Shown here: one piece after another, positions 54,001 to 64,000 of the stretch | How positions within the stretch are numbered: position 1 is the first letter of the stretch | How the letters are laid out: each line of letters begins with the position of its first letter | Assembly: GCA_030248225.1 (NCBI GenBank) | Contig: JASANE010028122.1 | Span: forward strand, 1 to 64,000 | Source: Trileptium ribeirensis | Lineage: Eukaryota; Nematoda; Enoplea; Enoplida; Thoracostomopsidae | Length of the DNA: 64,000 nucleotides | Direction: 5' to 3' | Notes under the pieces: model-generated | What the model was told of the DNA's origin: nothing | Database searches by the model: none | Seen by the model: the letters and a program-made list of their open reading frames with translations, nothing else | Position numbers and translations under genes: made by a program

Positions 54001-57000
54001 GGCCGTCGTGTTTGTGATTCCGACCTGATAACGTTGGGTTTTAGAGTGATATCCGATAACGCACATTCCTACGAAGAAACAGCGAGAGTTTCGACAAAAT
54101 TCCTGGCGAAAATCCCGAATATTTTAATTCTAAGTTTTCAGTGGGGGACAGGCCCCTTCAAGGTCGCCAGGTTTATGTTTCCGACGCGATATTTAGGGTT
54201 TTAGATATTAAATCAATAGCTTGGATCCTTCTCGACATCCGAGTAAAATTTCAACCAAATTCCTGCGATAGTTCTCGAGATGGACCAAATTTTCTACCTA
54301 GGTGAGCTGTCTCGCTCACGGGGCGTTAAATCAGTGTGTCTGCTTGTGGTTTAATACAAAATTTTAGCATGCGGACGATAGCACTATTATCTTATTATTA
54401 AAACTTAACTGAGTTCATGCGGTAACTTTGGATCTCTTCAATAAGTAATTTTGTCTTAGATTCCTTCTCACAAAATAACCGAAACGGCGGACAAACTTAT
54501 GTCCCACGAGCCAAGAGAACAAATGAATTCTTGAATAAAACCATTGGCGGATTCTTGACAATAGTGATATGACCACGGATGATTCAGAGTTCCGCTGATA
54601 ATTTTTAATCAGAAATTTATTTAACCTCGGTCAGCTCAAAACTAATTTCTCCAATCTTAACTCGACTCAGGGAATTATGTAAAATAAGTCATTGACGCGA
54701 GTGTCGCGTGTCTTTGTGTCCTTACTCATTGACCGAGGGAGGTTCAGTTCGAGTTCGGGCATCTGAGCTGATCATGCGAATGGCCAACTATGGCTACGAG
54801 TCTGTGGGACGAGGTATGACGGACATGGCTATCATGTAAAACAAAGTATGGACAGGGAGTCCACAGAGACTTAACGTTACTTCTACTTAATATACGTTCT
54901 ACTATACCCTACTTACTTCCACAGACTGACTTAATCTAACTGGACGACCCTCCCTGTCCACACTTACAGAATCCGATCCGTTACTTCAACGCCAATCCAT
55001 CCACGCGTACGACCAAAGATTGAAATTAGTCAGAAACTCCAAAGAGGAAAACACGTAATAGAAAATAGGCGCCAGAGCCGGTGAGCAAAACGACCGAACT
55101 CTGCGCTGCCGAAGTCATACTGAACGCTGCAGAGTGATTGCAACTCTGCTTAAATACTAAAATTTTGAATTTTCGAAATTTTAAATTTTTAGACGGTTGA
55201 AGTGCTTATTCAGCACTTTTGGGGCGATTTGACCCCAATTTCTGATATTTTAAGCAAACTTACTTATCAGCGTAAATTCCAATCGATTTCGGACCAATTT
55301 TATGTCCGAATATTATTTAATTAATTTGATTTATTACTTTATTCATAAAACGTATATCAAACTTTTAATAAAATTGCTTAACTTGCTTAAATAAAAGCAA
55401 ACTTGCTTATCAGCGTAAATTCCAATCGATTTCGGACCAATTTTATGTCCGAATCTTATTTAATTAATTTGATTTATTACTTTATCCATAAAACGTACAT
55501 CAAACTTTTAATAAAATACTACGAAAATATCTACTAACTCCTTTGTCCTAAAGGGGCCGTTATTTATACAAGTAAGCAGTCTCCTAGTCGTTCGATACAT
55601 TTTACACGAATTTATAACTCGAAGCTTCAACGCTTTAAACTAGATTTATACGTACGACACACCACTTCCATATCAAACTGATATTAACTAAATATCAGAC
55701 TTGTATTAAGTCAATACCAAGCTTACGGGGTAAATTGTTTACTATCTATTCGGTGGTTCTGCAAGTAACGTCCAGCTTAATACTAACTTCGCGTCTCCAA
55801 ATTATTTATTAAACTACCATTAAACTTGGTAGGAATATTATATTAAATTTATAAAAATTCGCCGGCTTGCTGATAAGAACTTGACATTAAACGAAAAGAT
55901 TTATATAAAATCCATTCGAAACCAATACACTTGTCCTCCGATCGACATTGGGATTTATTGCTCAAAAGAAGTACTAGCTTAAACAGCACTCGACCGGTAT
56001 GTTACAGGGCTAAATATATACTCGTTGATTGGTTAATAACATTATAAATTTAACATTGGGGTACACATTCATTTTATATTAAACTTTATATAAATATATA
56101 TGAGGTTGGGGATAGATGACGCGGCTTATGTAAGCAAAAGAAAATAAGCGAGGGCAACGGGGTAAAAAGAGGGTGGTATTCCCTCGGCAATGCCCGAAGT
56201 GCCAGAATGAACACAGATTCGGACTCAGAATGTCCGTCCGGTTATTTTAATATGTAACAGGACCATATTCGGTCAACAGGGGAAAGTGGGCTCTCGGGGG
56301 ATGGTCCATGCCAAATTTTTCCTGGGTAGAGTGTTTTAAACGACTCCCGCGAGTTCAGGGCATATTTTTCCGGGGTGGTCTGTATGTATTTGGGTTAGTT
56401 TCGACGAGGGGAATCCAATGGGGGCGACACGCCTGTCGGGGCGTTATTCCTGAAATCTTCATGGGAGAGGGTATCTAAAAGTGGACACAGCGGGACCGGT
56501 CCGGGCTCAAATTAAAGCCTCGGTGCTAGGGATTACAACGGTACTATATATATTTTTGTGACTAATACTCCTGAAATTATTTAATTAGGTGTGTCCTATT
56601 CACTTATATATATACTTATTTGCTCATAAGTCCGTGGATCCGGGTCGGATTTCCACGAAACTGGTCTCATTAGAAAGACCGTAAAATCCTCCACAACATT
56701 TGCCGGGTAGGGCTATTCCTGCGACGGGTTCAGCACAGAGTCGTACCGTCCTAACTTTCTACAAATCGAGTATGGCAAGGGCTCGCCATACTCGCAATTT
56801 CAACCTACAAAAACGCGGCTTTACAAGCGCGAAAATCCCTAGAATTTTCCTCAACAATCACGCTAAACAAGACGAATCCTTCCCGATTACTGGTACCTCC
56901 AAACTGATACATTACAACGCGCAATAACAGATACAATTATCATATAAATGGCAATATAATGTGGCGCTTTTATGGCCAACAAATCAACACGATAAATATA

Positions 57001-58171
57001 TGACGAATATATATTCATAATCCATGGCATAACGTATCATTAGAACGGTAAGAATGGTACAAAGTTGTGGCAGATTTCGGCGCTTTTACCGCCTCTACCA
57101 GCACAACATACGGTACAAATAGAATGATCATAAACGATATGAAATCATAATGAAGTACAGGCGCTTTTATGGCCTTTACAAAGCAAAAGCATGGTATGAA
57201 CATGATACGACAATAACGTATTTATATATATACATATATATAGGTATATATGGTCAGCAAATATCATTCGAATCGAACAGCCAAACCGTGTACGTATACC
57301 TGAAAACATGTAAGAGTAGCGATGGCAATTCCAATGGTATATAAATATACGATGCGACCATGATAATATGAATCAATTACATAGCATGTACCTTTATGGC
57401 CATAACAACATGATTATAACAAACGATGGTACTATATATAGACAGATATATACGCGATTGAAGTATACCAACGAGCCTTCATGGCCCTACGATCCATAAT
57501 TATCTAAATGTATGTGTATATACGGTAACATATTTCCATGATTCTTCATCCCTAAAATGTTAATAACGATATCCCTTTCGATCACGAAAAGCTGTCGGCG
57601 GTGCGGGCCGAACTATGGCGAAAATCGTTGGTTCGTAGCGAGGTTAATGAACGTAATGATTCATGATTTGTACTATATATACGGTTCACAAATGGGGTGA
57701 CGGCAAAGCTTTACCGTCGGTACGTATATACGGGGGAAGTCGACTTATATTCGCTTGCGCATAGAGGGGTTACAGTTTGATTCTAATCCCATTTACGTAC
57801 GTATTCCCATGCTACAGTGGGTTTCGTACCCGATTGGGTTATTTCTATTGGGTATTCTAAGTGGGGAGACATTCGCAACTAAATTCGAAAATGTTGACCA
57901 TTAGGCTATGGCCAGGATTATTAGGCAAAGCGCCAAAATGTTGGCCATTATACTGTGGACAAGAATATTGGTATTCGAAAAATGTTGGCCATGACACTGT
58001 GGACAAGATTATTTAGGTCTTTGTAAATGTTGGCCATTGGGGTGTTGCCAGGATTATTGTAAATGTTGGCCATTAGAGTGTGGCCAGCATTATGGGTTTT
58101 CGATAAAAGTTTGCCATTAGGCAGTGGTCAAGATTAATCCAACTCGTAACGATCCGTATGGATCTGTTACA
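51052..58171 (-). mobile_element. Solo LTR of the giant element family (7120 bp)
   Basis: It shares the start (TGTA..TCGACGTGACG), the end (GTAACGATCCGTATGGATCTGTTACA) and most interior blocks with the two full LTRs, at clearly lower identity. It has its own CTAA duplication and no internal region, as expected after LTR-LTR recombination. It lacks the hairpin cluster found at 15070-15290 and has a private tandem duplication of about 143 bp (55254-55396 and 55397-55518). It lies inside the TBL1 intron with its transcription orientation matching the gene. Confidence 0.9.
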
Positions 58172-58424
58172 CTAATAATGTTGATAACGTTAATGGCTGA
58201 ACGTCGAATTGCCGAAGTTGTTGATATTGACGATGAGATTTTTGATGGATTTAGCTACGAAGAAGCTTATCAACATCCTTCTCTATTAGCAGTGGTACGA
58301 CTGGTCGATCATGTTGATGCTAACATTTTCTTGTCCATCGGCCGTTCATCAATATCTTTGGGTCTGAATAACATTGGATATCCAGCTTGTTTATCCGCCG
58401 TCAAGCACTTCATTGGTCGTCGGG
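58172..58424 (+). other. Protein-like open frame directly after the solo LTR
   Basis: About 85 codons in frame from ATG at about 58178 to the TGA at 58439. The residues are acidic and regular (VVDIDDEIFDGFSYEEAYQ, later LVDHVDANIFLSIGRSS), more protein-like than chance. The LTR insertion may have split a longer sequence, since the CTAA target sits just before it. Family not recognised. Confidence 0.3.
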
Positions 58425-58735
58425 AATGTCTCGGATTGTGAGAAACGTGCTATGTTGCCTTCTTATTGCTGCACGTGAACTGCCACGAATGGACAATGAA
58501 GCTGACCAACCATTGAAGCAGTTACAAAGCGATGTGAGCGGCGGTGCGTAGCGAGTGATTGTTATGTACCGCACTCACATCACACTCCAGTGACTGCTTC
58601 AGGGATAGCATAAATGAATGCAATTAATGTCATTATCAACGCTACATTACTCCACCCGTGGGTCATAAAACAACAGCTTTCTATCATCAACATCAGCCTT
58701 GACATTGTATCACCAACAACATCGTAATTTACATT
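58425..58735. repeat. Dispersed repeat, copy 2
   Basis: Partner of 49750-50080 in the same orientation. It begins in the last codons of the frame described just upstream. Confidence 0.55.
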
Positions 58736-59395
58736 TCTTCGGAGTGATGATACGGTTGCCCATTTGCATCGTAACAATAACAATAGCGCAAACATCAGCC
58801 CTGACGGTCAATTATCGACTATAGATTATGTCCATTTCACCGAGAATTCATCCCTCGTTTTCGTTGGTTGATATGCACATAGTAGTATCCGCAATGATCC
58901 CAGCGACTTCGTATACACATCCCTTCTACATCGTAATCAAGCCATAACCCTTCACCTGGAGACTTAACTAATACGGTCAAGAGCCACCTATCACAATACC
59001 CGACCGGTTTGCGTTCACATTCAGGACAGTTGCGTCAATCCTTGTGTTGTCAGACTTTGGACCCAATCGCATCCAGGAATTTTTGGGGAGTTTTGTATTT
59101 CTGTTCTATACAGAGCTGATCACCCTCAACTAAAGGCACACCATTATCACTCTTCCTATCGAATAAAAAAACTATCGAAACCTATTAACACGAACAAGAG
59201 TTTGCTTGACATAAACAGACTAAAAATTTTCACGATCTTCCCTTCCCCCTAGCGCCCTCAGTAGAAGCTTCGCTCGCTCCGTTTGAATTACGCTTTTTCC
59301 TCTTGATCGAGCCATCGCTCAGTAAACACTATCAAAACTCCAAATATAAATAGCACAGCAATAAATACCCTACCACATACAATTATTATACCCAC
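58736..59395. other. TBL1 intron, distal part
   Basis: No gene or repeat recognised. It ends at the splice donor of the TBL1 exon (AAG|GTGGGT on the minus strand). Confidence 0.5.
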
Positions 59396-59561
59396 CTTAG
59401 TGTCCCAAATGTGAACACACTTATCGAACGAGCCGCTCGCTAAAAGCTTTCCGTCTGGACTGAAGGCTACACTGTAAACAGGCTCGCGATGACGTGTTAA
59501 CGTTTGTAAGCAGTTTCCACGCTCCACTTCCCATAATCGAACTGTGGAATCGAAGGACGCA
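59396..59561 (-). CDS. TBL1XR1: TBL1/TBL1XR1-like WD40 gene, internal exon
   Basis: 166 bp: one base completing a split codon, then 55 codons, between acceptor TATACTTCAG and donor AAG|GTGGGT. It encodes [33 protein letters not shown] and [16 protein letters not shown], one and a half WD40 blades with the GH-type/WD spacing, and a near-perfect match to the C-terminal propeller of TBL1/TBL1XR1. These proteins act in nuclear-receptor corepressor exchange and histone deacetylase complexes. The next exon is 47334-47447, after an 11.9 kb intron that holds the solo LTR. Upstream exons were not found in this window. The longer open frame 59288-59758 includes intron on both sides. Confidence 0.93.
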
Positions 59562-60670
59562 CTGAAGTATAGTAATAAATAAGCTGTTATCTTCACTGTA
59601 AACAGAGATACACAAAAAGCAATTACATAACACTCACAATAACTTAATTCACGCTGATGTCTGTATCGCCAACGAATGCTTATAGACAGTAAAGAACAAA
59701 ATTTATTAAGAAATTTTCTAATTTTACACTTCTCGCTGTTTGCATTAAATACATTCACAATAAAATTTCAAAATGAAAATGTCACTGTTGTTTGTTAACC
59801 AACCGCGTAGGCGTAAGAAATTTCACAGATGCGCCGCCGATGCTTTGTGCAACGACGCATCACATCACGGTAACTGTTATCAGTAGCAGCAACCCAGTAT
59901 TGTGTACTTGATACTAATATTGTTAGTCTGGGTATGCGAAAGACACCAAATACATACATTTGTACATTTCGCTGTCAATTTAAGCTCAGATTAAAGCAAC
60001 CCAAAACATGAAATGTAACATGTAATGTATTATTTCATTACAGCCAGTTAAACATTAAGCTTGTTGAAACATTATTATATTAATCAGAGCATTATGCCAA
60101 CAACCCACGGGAGGGTCAATCTAACTTTTTTGTGATTCTTGTTTAGATCCCTCTTTTTTGGCAAGCGTTTGAACCTGCTCCGGCTACTTCCATAGGAAGG
60201 CCCAAACAAGGATACCGTGCAAGTACATTCAAGTTACAGCCTGACTCCTTCCGACATGGTTTCGGCGCATGTAAATAAGTCATGGATATATCTAGACAAC
60301 TAAACATAGTGGTAAACTAATAATGGATTGATATTCTTCTAATTTGAATACAAAAAACCCATATGAAATGTAACTTTCACAAACTAAAAATTAGTATCTC
60401 CCTGGTTTCTCCAAACTACCAAAATTAGTGGCATGACCAGGAGGGAACTGAAAACACCTGGGTCAATTCCCAAAGTTCATCTTGGGGTCGCCCAGCTGGG
60501 GGCAGTATAAAGTAGTGTCGTACCGGGGCCGGGGCTAGCCGAAAAGTACTATGTATTCGACTTTCCTGCGCACATGGACCAACCACATATACATACATGC
60601 CGACAGGAGGGTGGGAGGAATATCTCGAACGCTAATAGATGGTTATCGGTGTTTCAGATGAAGAAACTGA
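59562..60670. other. Intron or intergenic DNA, no gene seen
   Basis: No further TBL1 exon could be recognised. 60450-60660 is richer in G/C, but without a readable frame until the hAT fragment begins. Confidence 0.45.
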
Positions 60671-60898
60671 CGTTAAGAGATTGACCCACTGCACTTTTGG
60701 AAGGCCATAGCGGCGGTGCATGCAATGCTAGCGAATTAGGTCAGCAAGTTTCTAGTGCCACCTCCGACAACAGATAGCAGCGAGAGGCTATTCAGTTCAA
60801 GTGGTATGGTTCGCAATAAACAAAGAGATGGTTTACTTCCTGAACGATTAGAGCTGTTAGTATACTTGGCGAAAGATTCGGAGGAGTTGAATTTAGAC
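60671..60898 (+). pseudogene. hAT transposase C-terminal fragment
   Basis: The plus-strand frame reads IDPLHFWK, then a TAG at 60737-60739, then VSKFLVPPPTTDSSERLFSSSG and RNKQRDGLLPERLELLVYL. This is the dimerisation region of hAT-superfamily transposases (Dimer_Tnp_hAT), with its D-P-x-x-FWK opening and S-S-E-R-x-F-S-x-x-G core. Only this 3' end is present, with one nonsense codon, so it is a dead fragment; transposases of this class normally cut and paste DNA elements. Confidence 0.85.
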
Positions 60899-61313
60899 TT
60901 AAAAAAAATAGAATTCATAAAAATAACTAAAAATAAAGTGTGTGATATACAACAAAAAAAACCCCCAGCAACCACACCCCACTTCTTTTTTTTTATATTA
61001 CTCCCCAATCACAAAATATAACTCACTATCTCCAAACACACACCACATAAAATATAAAACAAACAATTTTTTACAAAAAAATATAAAACAATTTTATAAA
61101 TCCTCTGACCCAACAAACACAACACACCTCTCTTTATTGCAGAAGAAAAAATAAAAGACATGTAAAAAAAAAGGGAATACAAGAACCACACCCCCACAAT
61201 AATGTATAAAAGTACAAACCAACCCATAAGGCGGAAAAAAAAACACCCCAAAAAAAAAATATTACCAAAAAGAAAAACCAAACCCAAATTTAGTCGGAAA
61301 AAATTAAAAAACA
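60899..61313. repeat. A/C-rich low-complexity tract
   Basis: The plus strand is very rich in A and C (runs such as AAAAAAACCCCCAGC and CCACACCCCCACAA) with few G. It begins just after the hAT fragment and ends exactly at the LTR copy. Long open frames on both strands here are composition artefacts. Confidence 0.6.
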
Positions 61314-64000
61314 ATCGACGTGACGCTGCTGCACTGCGCACTTCCCAGACGCAATGCCCATACGACCCCGGCTATCGTGACTTCAAGGGCGGACCTGATG
61401 GGTTTCAATCACGCGAATGTCTTTTCCCACGCGAGTCAGGCCCTAGAAATGACGGAGCTTAGCAAGCCGCAGGAGCGCTTCACAGGATGTGTTCTGATCC
61501 TGCCGGACGGGTTGCGCACGTAGTCTACGAGGTACTACCTTTGAGGTCCCCAGGGAGGTCGGCTCCGTCACCTGCTCACAGGCCAAAGAGACCGTACCAC
61601 TATTCCCTCTCCACGTCTAACCCGGGAAGTATCAAATTCTTTCTAACTTTCTAAAAACGGGCAATTATTTGGTTTTGTTTTAGCCAGTGGCCCCCACTAG
61701 GGTCCGACAAATCCCTAGACGTTTAACGTCGGATCCGCGCGTATCTAATTTCCTAGTTTGGGTGCTCAGCGTGAGTCTAAAATTTTCTTTTCTAATGAGT
61801 CGCACCAGTCGTACCTATACAACAACAATGATTAATAAACTAATTTGTAATCGGCGAGTCACGCTCAGGTTTGCTTCTTCGATGCGCGTGTCAAACCTGA
61901 ACGTGGGTCGTCGATCGGGGTGACGGATTTCAAACCCCTTCAATTCCTATCGCTACAGTGGGTCAACAAAACGCTTACACGATTCGGGTTTTCAGCGAGC
62001 ATTTATTGATGAGTTACACAAAAATTTACGGGTACGCGGACAGATACATATTGTACGGGCAGATACAATAGCGTTATGTCACATTTATAGCACGCTAATG
62101 CGTAATAAGCAGAGCATCGGTTGGGGGAGGGTTGCGGAGTCATCGCCTTTTTCATGGAACTCTCACAGCTGGGTCAAACCACGGCATATACTGTGAAGCC
62201 TTATCTTATGACAGCTGCGCTTACCTTACTCATGGAAAACAGTAGTGGGTGAAGTTAAGATTAGTACTAATGGGTGCTACGGTTAGTTATCGACATCATG
62301 AAGGCGCCATCGAAATAACTAGTGGCTCAGTACTACATTCGCTGACAATGTTGGGTACTCCGATACACAATAGGTTCAGGTAAGCGAAAGGCGGAACGAG
62401 GCGGGGATACGGGGATGAGCGTGCAACGGGACGTTTGCGAGACTTCATCTTGCTCATGCAAATCACGAACTTATGGTACATAATGATCAGGTAATTGAAT
62501 TCGCAATTAGTAGCAATGCGGTTAACTTATGACAACAAACACAATAATGGATACAACAATGCCTGAGAATATCATGATAAGAGTATGTAATATTCCTTGG
62601 TACGACTCCTACGTGCTTTTCTAAGCGTGCGACAACGGTACGCTGCAAGATTTTCTCCTACTCGCATACATACATACAAGTTTGAAATGTGGTATAAATT
62701 TTGTTACGAGGCGACCAAATAGGCTAAATAATTTTGGCTCTTGATCCCTATTAGATCATTCTACGAACACAATAGAAATAGGGTCCTAAAATGTCAAAAT
62801 TCCTTGATCCAGGTCACGAACAGAACAGACGTCTCAAATACGCCAACTTGAGTTACAACAGCAGGGAAAAGAAACGATTAGGCGGGCTGGCCTTTCGGTC
62901 AACTTACGGAGTCCCGGTAGACTGAGCTCGGGACTAAGTTTCGGGCTTCTCCTAATGCAAAATCGGGTTCCATTTTCTACGTGGACAGCACATTGGAGTG
63001 TGATCAGATTAGGTAACATTCATGACGGGGTTTCGTGGGTCTTCGGCATCGATCTGCTGGTACAAAATCTATGTTATTTTGACTTAAAAACATTCCTAAA
63101 CGAGCAATATTTGCTACTGAAATTTACCAACTGTTTCGAGCAGTTTCGGCTCGACGCAACGAGGCGATAATTGGAGGCCCCGGTTGATAAAACAACCGTA
63201 GCCATTTTACTGGCTTAATCCTAGTTGGGAGACGTCCTTAGACTGATTTGTCTCCTCACTTTCGATCGAGATTTGAGCTTTCATTCCGTAGGGGCTGGAG
63301 AAAACCTACCATTCGCTATATCTTTCTAAATTACCAGCCTTTTTCGACGACCTTTTGCATGGATGCTGGGTCTGACCTTCTACTTCGAATTCCTAGGACC
63401 GGGTCAACGGTCCTCACAAAAATAGTCCGTCGGGCCGAGACCCGATAGACCCGACATCGCATCTAGCGACATCGTTAATTTTATTGTCCTAAAAGTTTAC
63501 CACTACTAGCAAATTTACCAACTCTGGTAAATTTGATACTTCTTTTACGGGGGCAGCGTATAAGACTTTCGCGACTGCGATGCAGTCGTGCTGCTCTGAT
63601 GTCAATACAAAGAGAGACAGAGACGTGAAATAGAAAGCTCAGCTATACGAAAAATGTGCATTAGTACAAAACTGAAACCTAACTATGAATTTACCTATAG
63701 AGATATCTGTGAACTCTGTGGAAAACCTGAGCGGCTTTTGCGCTGCTCGGGTATAATTTTTGCATTACCTTCGAACGGGCCACGGCTTTGCCGGGCTCAA
63801 TAGCTTAAACGAAAGGCCTAAAGGGCCTCTGCATATACAAGAAAAATCGTTAAAATTCCTGGAACAGGTATCAAGTTATTAAGGTGCAAGGTTCGGGTAA
63901 AAACGGACAACTGTCAGGCCGTCGGGTTTGTAATTCCGACACGATAAAGTCAAAGTTTACGATACTATTTTAAAGCAGACATGCTTGCGAAGAAACTGCG
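61314..64000 (-). mobile_element. Fourth LTR copy of the giant family, cut by the window end
   Basis: Similarity to the other LTRs starts at ATCGACGTGACG (61314); the terminal TGTAAT is missing. It follows the LTR sequence in the same orientation to the end of the window, with a strongly diverged or replaced patch at about 63480-63770. Whether it is a solo LTR or the 3' LTR of another full element cannot be told. Confidence 0.88.

Overview
This is eukaryotic, almost certainly invertebrate animal, DNA. Two spliced exons of a TBL1/TBL1XR1-type WD40 gene lie on the minus strand (59396-59561 and 47334-47447, phase-matched, with consensus splice sites). Nearly everything else is mobile DNA. I cannot name the species. 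Very large LTR elements recall giant Ty3/gypsy elements such as those of planarians and some plants, but that is only an analogy.

The dominant object is one giant LTR retroelement at 9412-45472 (36,061 bp), on the minus strand. It has a 4-bp target duplication (ATAT), LTRs of 7747 and 7520 bp, and a 20.8 kb internal region. In element orientation the order is: 5' LTR (37953-45472), leader with a candidate primer site, Gag capsid, zinc knuckle plus a very long acidic region, an unknown Cys/His-containing ORF, an Env-like class-I-type glycoprotein, protease, reverse transcriptase, RNase H, integrase (with a 2.7 kb tandem duplication), a repeat-rich tail, a basic AT-hook-like segment, a NADAR-domain protein joined to a possible SGNH-like domain, a 3' untranslated region, and the 3' LTR (9412-17158). 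Env before pol and NADAR after pol are both unusual. Many frames are broken by in-frame stops and shifts, the protease and RT active-site motifs are altered, and the LTRs differ by about 2% in the stretches I compared (13 differences in about 585 positions), so this copy looks old and inactive.

A related, more diverged solo LTR (51052-58171, target duplication CTAA) sits inside the TBL1 intron in the same orientation as the gene. A fourth LTR copy starts at 61314 and runs off the window. All share the same ends, a 45-bp tandem array with spaced palindromes, and conserved hairpins.

The left flank (1-9407) holds no convincing gene: it contains diverged tandem repeats, a foldback element, a MITE with TTA target duplication, one copy of a second MITE family (the other copy is at 48824-49195), a duplicated stretch with an inserted hairpin, and weak coding remnants. 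The right part also has a dispersed repeat on both sides of the solo LTR and the 3' end of a hAT transposase (60671-60898) followed by an A/C-rich tract.
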